Assembly (NCBI RefSeq): GCF_005145045.1
Contig: NZ_CP039691.1
Span: forward strand, 1,314,001 to 1,378,000
From: Agrobacterium larrymoorei
GTDB taxonomy: Bacteria; Pseudomonadota; Alphaproteobacteria; Rhizobiales; Rhizobiaceae
Reading direction: 5' to 3'
Length of the DNA stretch: 64,000 nt
Under the pieces are notes generated by a model, which was given only the letters and a program-made list of their open reading frames with translations, was not told where the DNA came from and ran no database searches. How positions within the stretch are numbered: position 1 is the first letter of the stretch; each line of letters opens with the position of its first letter. The position numbers and the translations under genes were made by a program. Below are positions 53,706-63,396 of the stretch, piece after piece.

Positions 53706-55559
53706 ATGGTTGTGTTTAACAACAATAGAAGTGGTCACCATATGAAACATCTCACGATTTCCAAGCGTCTCTACACGCTTGTTGTGTTGTTTCTTGCGAT
53801 ATTGGCGGCCGCTCTTACATCCAGTCTGTTTGGCAGTTACCGGGGGATGGAGCGGGAACGTAAAGCAGGACTAGAAGCGATGACCAATACGGCTGTCGCT
53901 ATTCTGGACCAGTATTATCGCATGGAGCAGAGCGGCGCTCTGACGCGGGAGGCGGCGCAGCAGCAGGCCAAGGCCTCGCTTGCGGCAATGCGTTATGACA
54001 AGGGCAGCGGTTATTTCTGGATCAACGATATGGTCCCGAAAATGGTCATGCACCCAATCAAGCCGGAACTGAACGGCACGGACCTTACCAACAACAAAGA
54101 CACGAATGGCAAGCAGCTTTTCGTAGAGTTCGTCAACACCGTCAAGGCTGGCGGCAAGGGCTTCGTGGACTACTATTGGCCGAAGCCCGGCGCGCCGGAT
54201 CCGGTCGAGAAGTTTTCCTTCGTGGAAGGTTTTGCGCCCTGGGGCTGGATCGTCGGCACCGGTGTTTACGTGGATGACCTGAAGGCCGCCTTCTGGAAGG
54301 AGGCCATGATTTATGCCGGTCTTTGTCTGGCTTGCGCAGTCGTCGTTCTGGGTGCCGCTGCCGCTGTTGTTGGAAGCGTTACGCGGCCAATCGGTCGCCT
54401 GAAGAACAGCATGATCAGCATTGCAGACGGTGATGCGAATGTAGACGTACCCTTTGCCGACCGTCGCAATGAAATTGGCGCGATGGCGAAGACGCTGCTC
54501 GTGCTTCGCGATTCCGTCAATGAGCGCAGCCAGTTGCAGCGGCGTGAAGCCGAACAGCAGCGTGCATTCGAGGATTCACGTCGCGAGGGCGAGGAAGCGC
54601 TGCGTTCCGCATCTGACCGGCAGGCGCATGCCATGGGAGAGCTTGGCCGGGCGCTTGAAAAGCTGGCCGATGGAGACCTCACGGTGCAGATCGGTCAGAT
54701 CGGCTCGGAATATGAAAAGCTGCGCATGGACTTCAACAGTGCGATCAGCGCTCTTCACGATGTCATCGAAGGCATTGCCCGCACCAGCCATGTGGTGAAC
54801 GACAGCGCGTCGGACATCAGCGAGGCAACCGGCAACCTGTCTCGCCGCACCGAACAACAGGCAGCAGCTTTGGAAGAAACCGCTGCCGCGCTGGATGAAA
54901 TCACCGCAACCGTTCGCACCGCTTCCGAGCGCGCAAACGAGGCGCGGCAAATGGTGACGGAGACGAAGGACAGCGCCGGACGTTCCGGCGATATCGTTCG
55001 CAACGCGGTTGAGGCTATGAGCCGCATCGAGGAATCCTCGCAGAAGATCGGCCAGATCATCGGCGTGATCGACGAGATCGCGTTCCAGACCAATCTCCTT
55101 GCTCTCAATGCCGGTGTCGAAGCCGCGCGGGCAGGCGAGGCCGGTCGTGGTTTTGCCGTCGTTGCGCAGGAGGTGCGCGAACTCGCACAGCGTTCCGCAA
55201 ATGCTGCAAAAGAGATCAAGGCGCTGATCAACAGCTCTGCGGAGCAGGTCAATGGCGGCGTTTCGCTCGTTCGTTCGACGGGTGATGCGCTGGAAGAGAT
55301 CGTCTCGCTGGTCAACCGTGTCGATGGCCACGTCAACACGATTGCAACCACCGCGCGGGAGCAGGCGACGGGCCTGCAGGAGATCAATACCTCCGTCAAC
55401 CACATGGACCAAATGACGCAGCAGAATGCGGCAATGGTGGAAGAAACCACGGCTGCAAGCCAGACATTGGCGGAGGAAAGCCGCCAGTTGCGTGCGCTGC
55501 TGTCACGCTTCCAGCTTGGTCACACTGCGGGTGCGCAAGGCTTTTCGCGCGCCGCCTGA
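53706..55559 (+). CDS. Methyl-accepting chemotaxis protein
   Basis: A 617-aa transducer. Helix 1 is at about residues 24-45, followed by a single Cache periplasmic sensor (about 50-195, [19 protein letters not shown]) and helix 2 at about 200-222. HAMP domains follow, then the signalling domain with the conserved tip [20 protein letters not shown]. The C-terminus has no NWETF-type tether. The ATG at 53706 is chosen because agga lies 7 bases before it; MKHLTISK at 53742 is the alternative. Ligand unknown. Confidence 0.93.
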   Translation: MVVFNNNRSGHHMKHLTISKRLYTLVVLFLAILAAALTSSLFGSYRGMERERKAGLEAMTNTAVAILDQYYRMEQSGALTREAAQQQAKASLAAMRYDKGSGYFWINDMVPKMVMHPIKPELNGTDLTNNKDTNGKQLFVEFVNTVKAGGKGFVDYYWPKPGAPDPVEKFSFVEGFAPWGWIVGTGVYVDDLKAAFWKEAMIYAGLCLACAVVVLGAAAAVVGSVTRPIGRLKNSMISIADGDANVDVPFADRRNEIGAMAKTLLVLRDSVNERSQLQRREAEQQRAFEDSRREGEEALRSASDRQAHAMGELGRALEKLADGDLTVQIGQIGSEYEKLRMDFNSAISALHDVIEGIARTSHVVNDSASDISEATGNLSRRTEQQAAALEETAAALDEITATVRTASERANEARQMVTETKDSAGRSGDIVRNAVEAMSRIEESSQKIGQIIGVIDEIAFQTNLLALNAGVEAARAGEAGRGFAVVAQEVRELAQRSANAAKEIKALINSSAEQVNGGVSLVRSTGDALEEIVSLVNRVDGHVNTIATTAREQATGLQEINTSVNHMDQMTQQNAAMVEETTAASQTLAEESRQLRALLSRFQLGHTAGAQGFSRAA

Positions 55560-55581
55560 TCAGCCTTAGCCCGATAGCATC

Positions 55582-55611
55582 ACGGACGCTGTTTTGCAGC
55601 GTCCGTTTTTT
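55582..55611 (+). terminator. Terminator after the chemotaxis gene
   Basis: A 9- to 10-bp perfect stem (acggacgct 55582-55590 with agcgtccgt 55598-55606) is followed by a run of T's. Confidence 0.9.
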
Positions 55612-55711
55612 GTGTCCAAATTTCACCCTGTGGCTTTAATTTTGCCCCATTCTCACTCGCAATAGTTACGTCTTTCCGTTCGGCACGATTTTTGTAATGA
55701 GGAGATTTGGA

Positions 55712-56638
55712 ATGTCTGGTAGTCCGCTATCTGAGCTATCCACCCCCAAAGCAATGGCGAATAGCGATGATTTCAAGCTGTTTCCCTTGAAAAGCGGACC
55801 GCGCTTTGGCGATGCCAGCCTGTCACGCGGCGCAAGTGGTGTGGTCTTCACTGGCTATACCAAAGACGCCGCCATCGATAACGACGCATTTTCCTGCTGC
55901 GGCAATTACACGCTGCGCAATTCCGTTCACGCCGCAATTGCTGCGACGACGCCGGATGGGTGCACCATCTTTGCGCTGAAAAGCGTGATCGACCAGCGTC
56001 CGTGCCTTGCGGTTGGCGGTTTCGACAAGAGCGGCAAGCCGGTCGAACTGACCAAGAGCCAGTTCGAAAAGCTCACACTGCCACTATCCAACCCCAGCAA
56101 CGTTTCTCCCATTCTGGGCAGCGAACCGGCACTGGGCGTACAATTGCGCAACGCCAACTCCACCTACGGCTTCAAATACAATGCGCAAAGCGATCTCTAT
56201 ATCTTCAATTATACCAACAGCATTGCCGGAGACTACGGTGCCAACGGGAAGCCGCGTTACGAGAGATCTAGCGGCCTGTCGCTGGAGCATAATGGCCATG
56301 AGCTTTCCAAGGTGAGCGCCAACACGAGCTGGCGCCGCGATAATTCGGCGTTCAGGGGTTCGGTGTTTCAGGATTTAAATGCGCGTGGCTTCGAATTATC
56401 GGGCAGCCGCAACGACTGGAGCGGCACTATCGCAAAGACTTATATGGAAGGTGCCAGAACCGACAAATACGAACTCGGCTATGGGGCAACGTCCATCTCC
56501 AGAGAAGCCACGACCGGAGGGCGGATCACCGAAGGCGTGCAGCACAAGTTCGAAGGCGTGGTTCTGAAGGTGACCCGCACGCGCGACCGCGTGACGGGGA
56601 ACGAATATATGCTGACCTTTACATTCGAGCTGCCGTAA
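55712..56638 (+). CDS. Hypothetical 308-aa protein
   Basis: I do not recognise a family. The start is set at MSGSPLSELS, with gaggag about 8 bases upstream. There is no signal peptide or membrane helix. Five cysteines sit in the first 120 residues (FSCCGNYTL, PDGCTIFAL, QRPCLAVGG), and the last third alternates polar and hydrophobic residues like a beta-sheet (DKYELGYGATSISRE, HKFEGVVLKVTRTR). It stands alone between a terminator and the extensin-like gene. Confidence 0.6.
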   Translation: MSGSPLSELSTPKAMANSDDFKLFPLKSGPRFGDASLSRGASGVVFTGYTKDAAIDNDAFSCCGNYTLRNSVHAAIAATTPDGCTIFALKSVIDQRPCLAVGGFDKSGKPVELTKSQFEKLTLPLSNPSNVSPILGSEPALGVQLRNANSTYGFKYNAQSDLYIFNYTNSIAGDYGANGKPRYERSSGLSLEHNGHELSKVSANTSWRRDNSAFRGSVFQDLNARGFELSGSRNDWSGTIAKTYMEGARTDKYELGYGATSISREATTGGRITEGVQHKFEGVVLKVTRTRDRVTGNEYMLTFTFELP

Positions 56639-56825
56639 ACTTTTTACAGGCAGCCGCAGCGGTGCGATTCAGGAGCCAGACAATTCCGCATTGTCTGGCT
56701 TTCCTCATTTATAAGCTCTGGCCGATGATATTCCATGCGGTGGTGACAAGGGTTCGTTTACCAAATTTCTTTAAGATTTACCTCAATTGCCGCACGTCGC
56801 GGCCGCTGAAGGTACGGGTTCTGGT

Positions 56826-58019
56826 ATGGCGTATGTCTCCCTTCCGCGTCGTCTGGCGACGTTGCTGGCAATTTCTACTGTGATCGTGTCGTGCTCGGCG
56901 GAGGGGCTTGTCCCTCCCGCCGAGGTCGATGGTACGGCGCGGGTTGCGTCCATCCGGTCTTCCAGCCAGCAAAACTATAACGCGCCGCCTGCGGCGATTA
57001 GCCAGAGCACGCAGTTCAACGACTATTCCCCGCTTTCCCAGCCCATGCCGGATGCGCCATCGCGTGATCCGCTATTGAATGCGCCGGGCCAGCAATATTC
57101 TACGCTGGATGGGCAGCGCAGCCGTCTTTCCGGCACGCAGCAAATGCCTTCCGATATGGCCGAAGGAGAGGGCGGCGTTAATATGGATGAGGGTCTCGGC
57201 GTTTCTCAAGGGCGCAGCCTTGCGGAAGAGCAGGATATGGAAATTTCCTCTCCTCCCGGCCATGTTTCTTACGGTACGCCAGCGTCGAACGGTTCGGTGA
57301 TGGCGCCTGCGGCGCAGCCGCCGCGCAGGGAGATGGGGCAATCCCGTCTCATCCCTCCACCCGGTGCCGGGCAGCAGCGGCAGGGCCAGCCGGTGGAAGA
57401 AGTGGCAATGTTGATGCCGCAGAACCCCATGCAGGAAAACCGCATGTCTCGCCCGCCGGGCATGATGCCGCAATCCGAAATCGCCTGCCGCTCGGAACTG
57501 CGCCGCCTCGGCGTTTCCTTCCGCGATGTGGCGCGCATCGCCGACGGCCCGACCTGCGGTATCGATTACCCCATCGAGCTCAGCGGATTGGATAGCGGCG
57601 TCGCAATCCGCCCTGCCGTCAAGCTGAACTGCCAGGTAACGCTTGCTTTTGCGAAATGGGTGAAGTTCGAACTCGTCCCATCCTCACGCTTCAGATACCT
57701 CTCCGGCGTTGGCCGTATCACGCCGATGGGCGGCTATTCCTGCCGCAAGATGAATTCCAGATCGAGCAACCCGTGGTCCGAACATGCACGCGGCAACGCC
57801 ATCGATATTGGCACGATCACGCTGAAGAACGGCAAGGAAATCGACGTTCGCAAGAAAAGCTTCTTCGCTTTCCGCGAAAAGGGTCTGCTGAAGGCCGTGC
57901 GGTCCGATAGCTGCAAATATTTCTCTACCGTCCTTGGCCCCGGCAGCGATCCCAACCACTGGAACCACTTCCACTTCGATCTGCGCACCCGCAAATCCGG
58001 CTATCGCCACTGCGATTGA
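56826..58019 (+). CDS. Extensin-like (M15-type) lipoprotein
   Basis: A 397-aa envelope lipoprotein. The start MAYVSLPRRLATLL leads to a lipobox ending VIVSC. A Pro/Gln/Met-rich linker (about residues 40-220) precedes an extensin-like C-terminal domain. Within it, SEHARGNAIDIG and HWNHFHFDLRT supply the His-Asp-His zinc ligands known from M15-like peptidoglycan peptidases. It probably trims or anchors cell wall; the bond is unknown. Confidence 0.85.
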   Translation: MAYVSLPRRLATLLAISTVIVSCSAEGLVPPAEVDGTARVASIRSSSQQNYNAPPAAISQSTQFNDYSPLSQPMPDAPSRDPLLNAPGQQYSTLDGQRSRLSGTQQMPSDMAEGEGGVNMDEGLGVSQGRSLAEEQDMEISSPPGHVSYGTPASNGSVMAPAAQPPRREMGQSRLIPPPGAGQQRQGQPVEEVAMLMPQNPMQENRMSRPPGMMPQSEIACRSELRRLGVSFRDVARIADGPTCGIDYPIELSGLDSGVAIRPAVKLNCQVTLAFAKWVKFELVPSSRFRYLSGVGRITPMGGYSCRKMNSRSSNPWSEHARGNAIDIGTITLKNGKEIDVRKKSFFAFREKGLLKAVRSDSCKYFSTVLGPGSDPNHWNHFHFDLRTRKSGYRHCD

Positions 58020-58035
58020 AGATGCTCCAAAAAAG

Positions 58036-58094
58036 AACCGGCCTGAAGGCCGGTGAAAAACAAAGGGCAGAGAACGCGGGGAAGCCTCTGCCCG
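58036..58094. promoter_or_regulatory. Two hairpins after the extensin-like gene
   Basis: accggcc/ggccggt (58037-58054) is flanked by A-runs on the plus strand, so its T-tail faces the minus strand. gggcaga/tctgccc (58065-58094) follows. They may end the extensin-like transcript or block antisense reading. The rest of the gap to 58471 shows no supported gene. Confidence 0.4.
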
Positions 58095-58471
58095 AATGAA
58101 ATTTCTTTGAGTGTGACTGCCGTATGACTTCAAATGTCAGTCGGTGCTGAAAACCGAACAAGCCGTACTTTGATCTGCAACTCGTTGGCTTGATGGTGCA
58201 CGTTTTACGCTCACAGCATCACATCTTCATGACAGTTGCACATATGCGCGATCCTGGTTCGTCAAGCTTGCGGATCAATGCATTCCACAAAGCGGACGCA
58301 ACTGGAAAGGGCCTTGGGCGTTCTCATGATCGTTGCCGAAAAGCCGTTCTTTCACAGCGTGGTAGCGGATCGTTCACTCAGACGGAACGCAGTATTCGCC
58401 CTGCAAGGGTGGTTTTTCGAAAGGCTAAAACGTATATCGCTTTCCCAAAGGATCGTGTTGAAAGATCAGTC

Positions 58472-59410
58472 ATGAATTCCCCAGCAAAAACGATTGTTTC
58501 CATTCGCAATCTGACGAAATCCTATGCCAATGGCTTTCAGGCTCTGAAAGGTATCACGCTCGATATTCATGAGGGTGAGATACTCGCTCTTCTCGGGCCG
58601 AACGGTGCCGGTAAGACCACCCTCATCTCCATCATCTGCGGTCTTGTGAATCCGGGCGATGGTGTCGTCCTGGTCGGCGGCAGCGATGTGGTGAAGGACT
58701 TTCGCAAGACGCGCGCCCTGATCGGCCTCGTGCCACAGGAGTTGACGACAGACCAGTTCGAGACGGTGTGGAACACCGTGTCCTTCTCCCGTGGCCTGCA
58801 TGGCTACAAGAAGAACCCGGAACTCATCGAGCGCGTGCTGAAATCGCTTTCGCTGTGGAGCAAGAAGGACAACATGCTGCGCGAGCTTTCCGGTGGCATG
58901 AAGCGGCGCGTGTTGATTGCGAAGGCTCTGGCGCATGAGCCGAAGGTGCTGTTTCTCGATGAGCCGACCGCCGGTGTCGATGTCGCGCTTCGCCGCGATA
59001 TGTGGAAGGTGGTTGAGGAGTTACGCGCAACCGGCGTCACTATCATCCTCACCACGCACTATATCGAAGAGGCCGAAGAGATTGCCGACCGCGTTGGCGT
59101 CATCAATGGCGGAGAGCTTTTGCTGGTGGAAGAAAAGACGGCGCTGATGCGCAAGCTTGGTCGCAAGCAGCTTTCGCTGGAACTGACCGCGCCCGTCAGC
59201 ACACTTCCGGAAAGCCTGGCGCCCTTCAACCTGCAACTTTCCGAGGACGGTGCGGAGGTGACTTATGAATATGACGGCAATGGCGAGCAGGGCCGCATTG
59301 CGGATCTGCTCTCGGCGCTTTCCGCAGCCGGGATCCATTTCAAGGATATTTCGACGCGCCAGAGTTCGCTCGAGGATATTTTCGTGGCACTGGTGGGAGG
59401 ACAAAAATGA
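58472..59410 (+). CDS. ABC transporter ATP-binding protein (YadG-like)
   Basis: A 312-aa ATPase. Walker [11 protein letters not shown] (41-50), Q-loop GLVPQEL, signature LSGGMKRRV, Walker [13 protein letters not shown] and H-loop TTHY are complete. It matches the DrrA/YadG exporter class. The start is set at [10 protein letters not shown]; the frame upstream to 58190 is not conserved-looking. ATGA overlap with its permease shows they form one transporter. Confidence 0.94.
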   Translation: MNSPAKTIVSIRNLTKSYANGFQALKGITLDIHEGEILALLGPNGAGKTTLISIICGLVNPGDGVVLVGGSDVVKDFRKTRALIGLVPQELTTDQFETVWNTVSFSRGLHGYKKNPELIERVLKSLSLWSKKDNMLRELSGGMKRRVLIAKALAHEPKVLFLDEPTAGVDVALRRDMWKVVEELRATGVTIILTTHYIEEAEEIADRVGVINGGELLLVEEKTALMRKLGRKQLSLELTAPVSTLPESLAPFNLQLSEDGAEVTYEYDGNGEQGRIADLLSALSAAGIHFKDISTRQSSLEDIFVALVGGQK

Positions 59411-60168
59411 ATTTCGAAGCGGTCAAGTCCATCTACCTGTTCGAAATGGCCCGCACGCGCCGGACGCTTTTGCAGAGCGTGATTTCGCCGGTCATCTCCA
59501 CATCGCTTTATTTCATCGTCTTCGGCACGGCCATCGGCTCCCGGATACAGGAAGTGGAAGGCGTTTCCTATGGCGCCTTCATAACGCCCGGCCTGATCAT
59601 GCTGACCTTGCTGACGCAGTGCATCGGCAACGGCTCCTTTGGTATCTACTTCCCGAAGTTCACCGGCACCGTCTATGAAATTCTGTCGGCGCCGGTGGCT
59701 ATGACGGAAATTCTGGCGGGATATGTGGGGGCTGCAGCGACGAAAGGGTTGATGATTGGAACGATCATTCTGATCACTGCATCCTTCTTCGTCGATATCT
59801 CGATTGCACATCCCTTCATGATGATCCTGTTCTTCGTGCTGACGGCGGTCAGCTTCAGCCTCTTCGGCTTCATCATCGGCATATGGGCAACGAATTTCGA
59901 GCAGTTGAACCTCATTCCGATGCTGGTCGTTCCGCCTTTGACATTCCTTGGCGGAAGCTTCTACTCGATCAACATGCTGCCGCCGTTCTGGCAAACCGTC
60001 AGCCACTTCAATCCGGTTCTGTATCTCATCAGCGGTTTCCGCTGGAGCTTCTATGAGATAGCAGACGTGAACCCGCTGATCAGTCTCGTGATGATCACGG
60101 TGTTTCTTGCGACGTGTCTTGCTGTGGTGGGCTGGATGTTCAAGACCGGCTACAAGCTGAGAAACTGA
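59407..60168 (+). CDS. ABC-2 type permease (YadH-like)
   Basis: A 253-aa membrane protein with six helices. [40 protein letters not shown] and [20 protein letters not shown] closely follow the YadH pattern. It pairs with the overlapping ATP-binding gene as an exporter of unknown substrate (lipid or glycan precursors in relatives). Confidence 0.94.
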   Translation: MNFEAVKSIYLFEMARTRRTLLQSVISPVISTSLYFIVFGTAIGSRIQEVEGVSYGAFITPGLIMLTLLTQCIGNGSFGIYFPKFTGTVYEILSAPVAMTEILAGYVGAAATKGLMIGTIILITASFFVDISIAHPFMMILFFVLTAVSFSLFGFIIGIWATNFEQLNLIPMLVVPPLTFLGGSFYSINMLPPFWQTVSHFNPVLYLISGFRWSFYEIADVNPLISLVMITVFLATCLAVVGWMFKTGYKLRN

Positions 60169-60195
60169 GCGCTCACGCCACCGAAAGCAGAAATG

Positions 60196-60230
60196 AAACT
60201 GGCAGCCCGCGGGCTGCCAGTTTTGTTTTT
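60196..60230 (+). terminator. Terminator after the ABC operon
   Basis: A perfect 28-bp palindrome (60196-60223; aaactggcagcccg and its complement) is followed by ttttgttttt. It may act on both strands for the convergent repeat gene. Confidence 0.9.
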
Positions 60231-60244
60231 GGGACTGAGATGAA

Positions 60245-61411
60245 TCAGGCGGCGTTATCGAAGGTTCCGTGGCCACCACCATGGTTGCCATTGCCACCTT
60301 CATGATTGCCGTTACCGCCGTCGTGGTTGCCATTGCCGCCATCGTGGTTCCCACCACCATATCCACCGGCATGGTCATTACCGCCACCCTGGTTGCCGCC
60401 ACCACCATGGTTCCCGCCGCTGCCGTGATCTCCACCACCGCCTTGGTTACCACCACCGCCATAGCCGCCACCGCCGCCGTGGTCACCGCCACCACCATGG
60501 TTACCGCCGCTGCCGTGATCTCCACCACCGCCTTGGTTACCACCACCGCCATAGCCGCCACCGCCGCCGTGGTCACCGCCACCGCCATGGTTGCCGCCGC
60601 CGCCGTGATCTCCGCCGCCGCCGTGGTTACCACCACCGCCCCAGCCACCACCACCGCCGTGGTCTCCGCCACCGCCATGGTTGCCGCCGCCGCCGTGATC
60701 TCCGCCGCCGCCGTGGTTACCACCACCGCCCCAGCCGCCACCGCCGCCGTGGTCTCCGCCACCGCTGTGGTTGCCGCCGCCGCCGTGATCTCTGCCGCCG
60801 CCGTGGTTACCACCACCGCCCCAGCCGCCACCGCCGCCGTGGTCACCGCCACCGCCATGGTTGCCGCCGCCGCCGTGGTCTCCGCCACCGCCATGGTTGC
60901 CACCGCCGCCGTGATTTCCGCCGCCGCCGTGGTTACCACCACCGCCCCAGCCGCCACCGCCGCCGTGGTCACCGCCACCGCCGTGGTCGCCACCACCGCC
61001 ATGGTTGCCGCCGCCGCCGTGATGTCCGCCACCGCCATAGTCGCCGCCGCCACCGTGATGACCTCCGCCGCCGTGGTGACCGCCACCTCCATGATGTCCG
61101 CCGCCGCCGTGGTGTCCACCGCCGCCATGATCGCCGCCGCCGGGATTACCGCCGCCACCAGGGTTGGTGCCACCACCGGGATTGGTTCCGCCGCCCGGAT
61201 TGTCGCTGACCGGTCCATTGTTTCTATCATTATCGCCTTGATCGTCGCTCACCGTCGGAATTGAGGCGGTGGGACGGCAGACCAACGTATACTCCAGAGT
61301 ACCTGGTCTCATCCGCTCGCAGCGCTCGGGACGCATCTGCGCGGATGCCAGTGTCGTGGTGGAGAGCAAGATTGCAATACACGAACACACAGTTGTTATC
61401 TTACTGCTCAT
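60245..61411 (-). CDS. Exported Gly/His/Asn-rich repeat protein
   Basis: A 388-aa protein with a signal peptide (cleavage after LASAQ, about residue 25) and a short domain with two Cys (PERCERM, LVCRPTA). From about residue 70 to the end it is low-complexity: hexamers GGGGNH and GGGGDH with a GGGGGW or GGGGGY every 30 residues. No cell-wall anchor motif is seen. It could be a surface or matrix protein or a metal binder; function unknown. Open frames on both strands across the repeat are artefacts of its GCC/ACC content. Confidence 0.8.
   Translation of the reverse strand: MSSKITTVCSCIAILLSTTTLASAQMRPERCERMRPGTLEYTLVCRPTASIPTVSDDQGDNDRNNGPVSDNPGGGTNPGGGTNPGGGGNPGGGDHGGGGHHGGGGHHGGGGHHGGGGHHGGGGDYGGGGHHGGGGNHGGGGDHGGGGDHGGGGGWGGGGNHGGGGNHGGGGNHGGGGDHGGGGNHGGGGDHGGGGGWGGGGNHGGGRDHGGGGNHSGGGDHGGGGGWGGGGNHGGGGDHGGGGNHGGGGDHGGGGGWGGGGNHGGGGDHGGGGNHGGGGDHGGGGGYGGGGNQGGGGDHGSGGNHGGGGDHGGGGGYGGGGNQGGGGDHGSGGNHGGGGNQGGGNDHAGGYGGGNHDGGNGNHDGGNGNHEGGNGNHGGGHGTFDNAA
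60290..61200. repeat. 90-bp tandem repeat array inside the Gly/His gene
   Basis: Marker codons recur 90 bp apart at 60461, 60551, 60641, 60731 and 60821, then 126 bp on at 60947. The two copies at 60401-60490 and 60491-60580 differ at only a few bases, which points to recent duplication. Confidence 0.85.
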
Positions 61412-61886
61412 CGGTTTCCTCCCTTATTGGCAGTTAAACACCGCATCGGAGAGGCTAACTTAATGAATAGTTATCCACAATATCGTGATATACTGTGATT
61501 ATTTCGGATTAGTGCATTGACAATACTTAGTTTTGGTTATGGATTAATCCGATTCGCTACGGGGGATTAATCCTTCAATAGAATTATTTTCTATTTTTCT
61601 CCTTGAATATTGGATTGTGGTGTCCGCTTCGCTCTGCGCAACATGTTTATTGCGTGTCTGCATTTTCCCAAAATGAAACACATCCCGACGGGGTAGTTTA
61701 ATTTTTTTTTGATATTTAGGGCTAATCATGCAATTAGGTGAGCCCCGGGCGCGGTTTTGGGTGCGTTTAGTCCGAGTACGACGTTCAGTCGGTCACCTGT
61801 GGATGCCTGTGTGAATGATGAAGTGGGCAGGGTGAACCAGCCGGAGACAACAGGTCTTGCGGCTCCTTGAAGGAACTGACGTATTC
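61412..61886. promoter_or_regulatory. AT-rich 475-bp intergenic region
   Basis: No gene is supported; a 61-codon minus ORF (61544-61729) looks spurious. The region holds a perfect DnaA box TTATCCACA (61471-61479) and two identical GGATTAATCC palindromes 23 bp apart (61541-61550 and 61564-61573). It must contain the promoter of the Gly/His gene and of the peptidase at 61887. Confidence 0.5.
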
Positions 61887-62465
61887 ATGAAGATATCATT
61901 TTTGGCATGCGCGCTTTTGGGCGCGGCGTCTTTTGGCGCAACGGTTTCGGCTGCGCCTTTGCATGCCACGCGCGCCATTACGGCGCCTGAAGGTTTCGCA
62001 TCTGCCTGTCAGCGTTACGCATGGCTGTGCACGGCGTCCGGCGGCAAGATGGCCGATGCCGATGCGCTCGCCGTGATCGACAAGGTGAACAAGAAGGTCA
62101 ATGCAACCATCAAGCCCGTTGAAGACCGGGTCGTTTATGGCCGTGCCAATTACTGGGCGCTACCGAAGGACGGTCGTGGCGATTGCGAGGATTATGCGAT
62201 TGCGAAGACGCGGGCGCTGCTGGATGCCGGTTTCCCCGGCAATCGCATGTCGATCTCCGTGGTTCTGGATCGTGCAGGAAATAACCACGCGGTTCTGCTG
62301 GTCCGCATAGCGGACGGCGACTATGTGCTGGACAATCTGACCAACTCCATCAAGTCATGGGAAAAGACGGGCTACACTTTCCTCGCCCGCCAGCGCTATG
62401 ACAACAAGTCTGCCTGGGAAGTGGTACTGGCCGGGCCTCGCGCCAAGCAATTCAACGAAATCTGA
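61887..62465 (+). CDS. BTLCP transglutaminase-like cysteine peptidase
   Basis: A 192-aa exported enzyme. The signal peptide MKISFLACALLGAASFGATV ends near SAAP. The triad is C100 (GRGDCEDYA), H134 (NNHAVLLV) and D149 (YVLDNLT), as in bacterial transglutaminase-like cysteine proteinases, some of which cleave surface adhesins. No target such as a LapA adhesin is seen here. The start is set at MKISFLA. Confidence 0.9.
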   Translation: MKISFLACALLGAASFGATVSAAPLHATRAITAPEGFASACQRYAWLCTASGGKMADADALAVIDKVNKKVNATIKPVEDRVVYGRANYWALPKDGRGDCEDYAIAKTRALLDAGFPGNRMSISVVLDRAGNNHAVLLVRIADGDYVLDNLTNSIKSWEKTGYTFLARQRYDNKSAWEVVLAGPRAKQFNEI

Positions 62466-62476
62466 TCGGTCGCCTC

Positions 62477-63184
62477 TTATCGATCGCGAAGCTTAAGCTC
62501 ATCCGTTTGCATTTGCAGCGAACCGAGCGTGGACAGGAAGGTCATGCCGAGAAGGCTCTGATCGAGCTGGCCCTCCTGCGCCACCAGAGCGGACACGTTG
62601 CGCCGCACGATGGGACCGATGGCGATTTCCGATAGGCGCGTGGGCGCCGTGGATGTTCGCCCATTGGCGGTCATCACCGAAACTGTATAGCTCAAATTTT
62701 CAGGATTGATGCCCACGGCCTGCGCATCCGCATGGGAAAGGACGACGGAGCTCGCGCCCGTATCCACCAGCATATGCACCTGCGCGCCGTTGATCAGCGC
62801 ATTGGTTTCGAAATGGCCGCTCATGGATTTGTTGAGAATGACTTCCTGAGCGCCATCCTGCGTGGTGACGACGACTGCGCGTCCCGGCAACAGACCGGCC
62901 AGCAGGCGGTCTCCGAAGCGTTGCAGATCATATCGGTAAAGATAAACCGAGACGAGGCCGAGGATGATGACGAGCCAGATGGCGAGTTGCCGAAGCACCG
63001 TGGGCATGCTGCCACGACTGCCCGCCAGAATGCCAGCCGACAGGAGTGCGGCAATCGGCATCAGGTAAAGCGCATTGGCAAACTGATCATTATTGATCCC
63101 GAAGGTCTGGCCGCTGTCATTATTGATGATGAGGAATACGAGGCCGACGCCCAGGATCAGCAAAACGAAGGTCAGCCTGTTCAT
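62477..63184 (-). CDS. Membrane-anchored retropepsin-like aspartic protease
   Basis: A 235-aa protein. Three N-terminal hydrophobic segments (about residues 5-21, 38-55, 65-83) anchor it. A single retropepsin-like domain has the active-site D141 in MLVDTGASSV and the flap region SVMTANGRTSTAPTRLSEIA. This family usually acts as a homodimer, so two copies form one site. Its start overlaps the stop of the DUF1289 gene by 4 bp. Substrate unknown. Confidence 0.88.
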   Translation of the reverse strand: MNRLTFVLLILGVGLVFLIINNDSGQTFGINNDQFANALYLMPIAALLSAGILAGSRGSMPTVLRQLAIWLVIILGLVSVYLYRYDLQRFGDRLLAGLLPGRAVVVTTQDGAQEVILNKSMSGHFETNALINGAQVHMLVDTGASSVVLSHADAQAVGINPENLSYTVSVMTANGRTSTAPTRLSEIAIGPIVRRNVSALVAQEGQLDQSLLGMTFLSTLGSLQMQTDELKLRDR

Positions 63185-63387
63185 GCGTTCGCAATCTCCG
63201 ATTCCGATGTCTGCGCCGTTGTTCCGGCGCTTTCACGCCCCTGCAATTCATCCATGATCCGCCGCCGTTCACCCGCGGTGAAGCCACTCCAGCCGATGAT
63301 TTCATCGATGGTACGATAGCAGCCGATGCAAAGCCCTTCCGGGTTGAGCGAGCAGACGTTGATACAGGGTGTTTCCATTGGTTTCAT
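63181..63387 (-). CDS. DUF1289 domain protein
   Basis: A 68-aa protein with the DUF1289 four-Cys pattern C-N-V-C...C-I-G-C (TPCINVCSLNPEGLCIGCYR), probably a small metal or Fe-S site, followed by the IIGWSGFTAGERRRIMDEL helix. Role unknown. A Met three codons in is an alternative start. Coupled by ATGA to the downstream protease. Confidence 0.88.
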   Translation of the reverse strand: MKPMETPCINVCSLNPEGLCIGCYRTIDEIIGWSGFTAGERRRIMDELQGRESAGTTAQTSESEIANA

Positions 63388-63396
63388 ATCTGCATT

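Noticed and set aside
59263..61264. Long Ala/Val/Thr-rich frames on both strands across the Gly/His repeat
   Set aside because: Any frame through GCC/ACC repeats stays open. Only the minus frame with a signal peptide (61411 to 60245) has a sensible start and ordered domains.
61471..61479. Chromosomal replication origin
   Set aside because: One perfect DnaA box and an AT-rich spacer are not enough. No box cluster and no dnaA, hemE or parAB neighbours are present.
61544..61729. 61-codon minus ORF in the AT-rich spacer
   Set aside because: It overlaps one of the twin palindromes, has no good ribosome site and no recognisable features.
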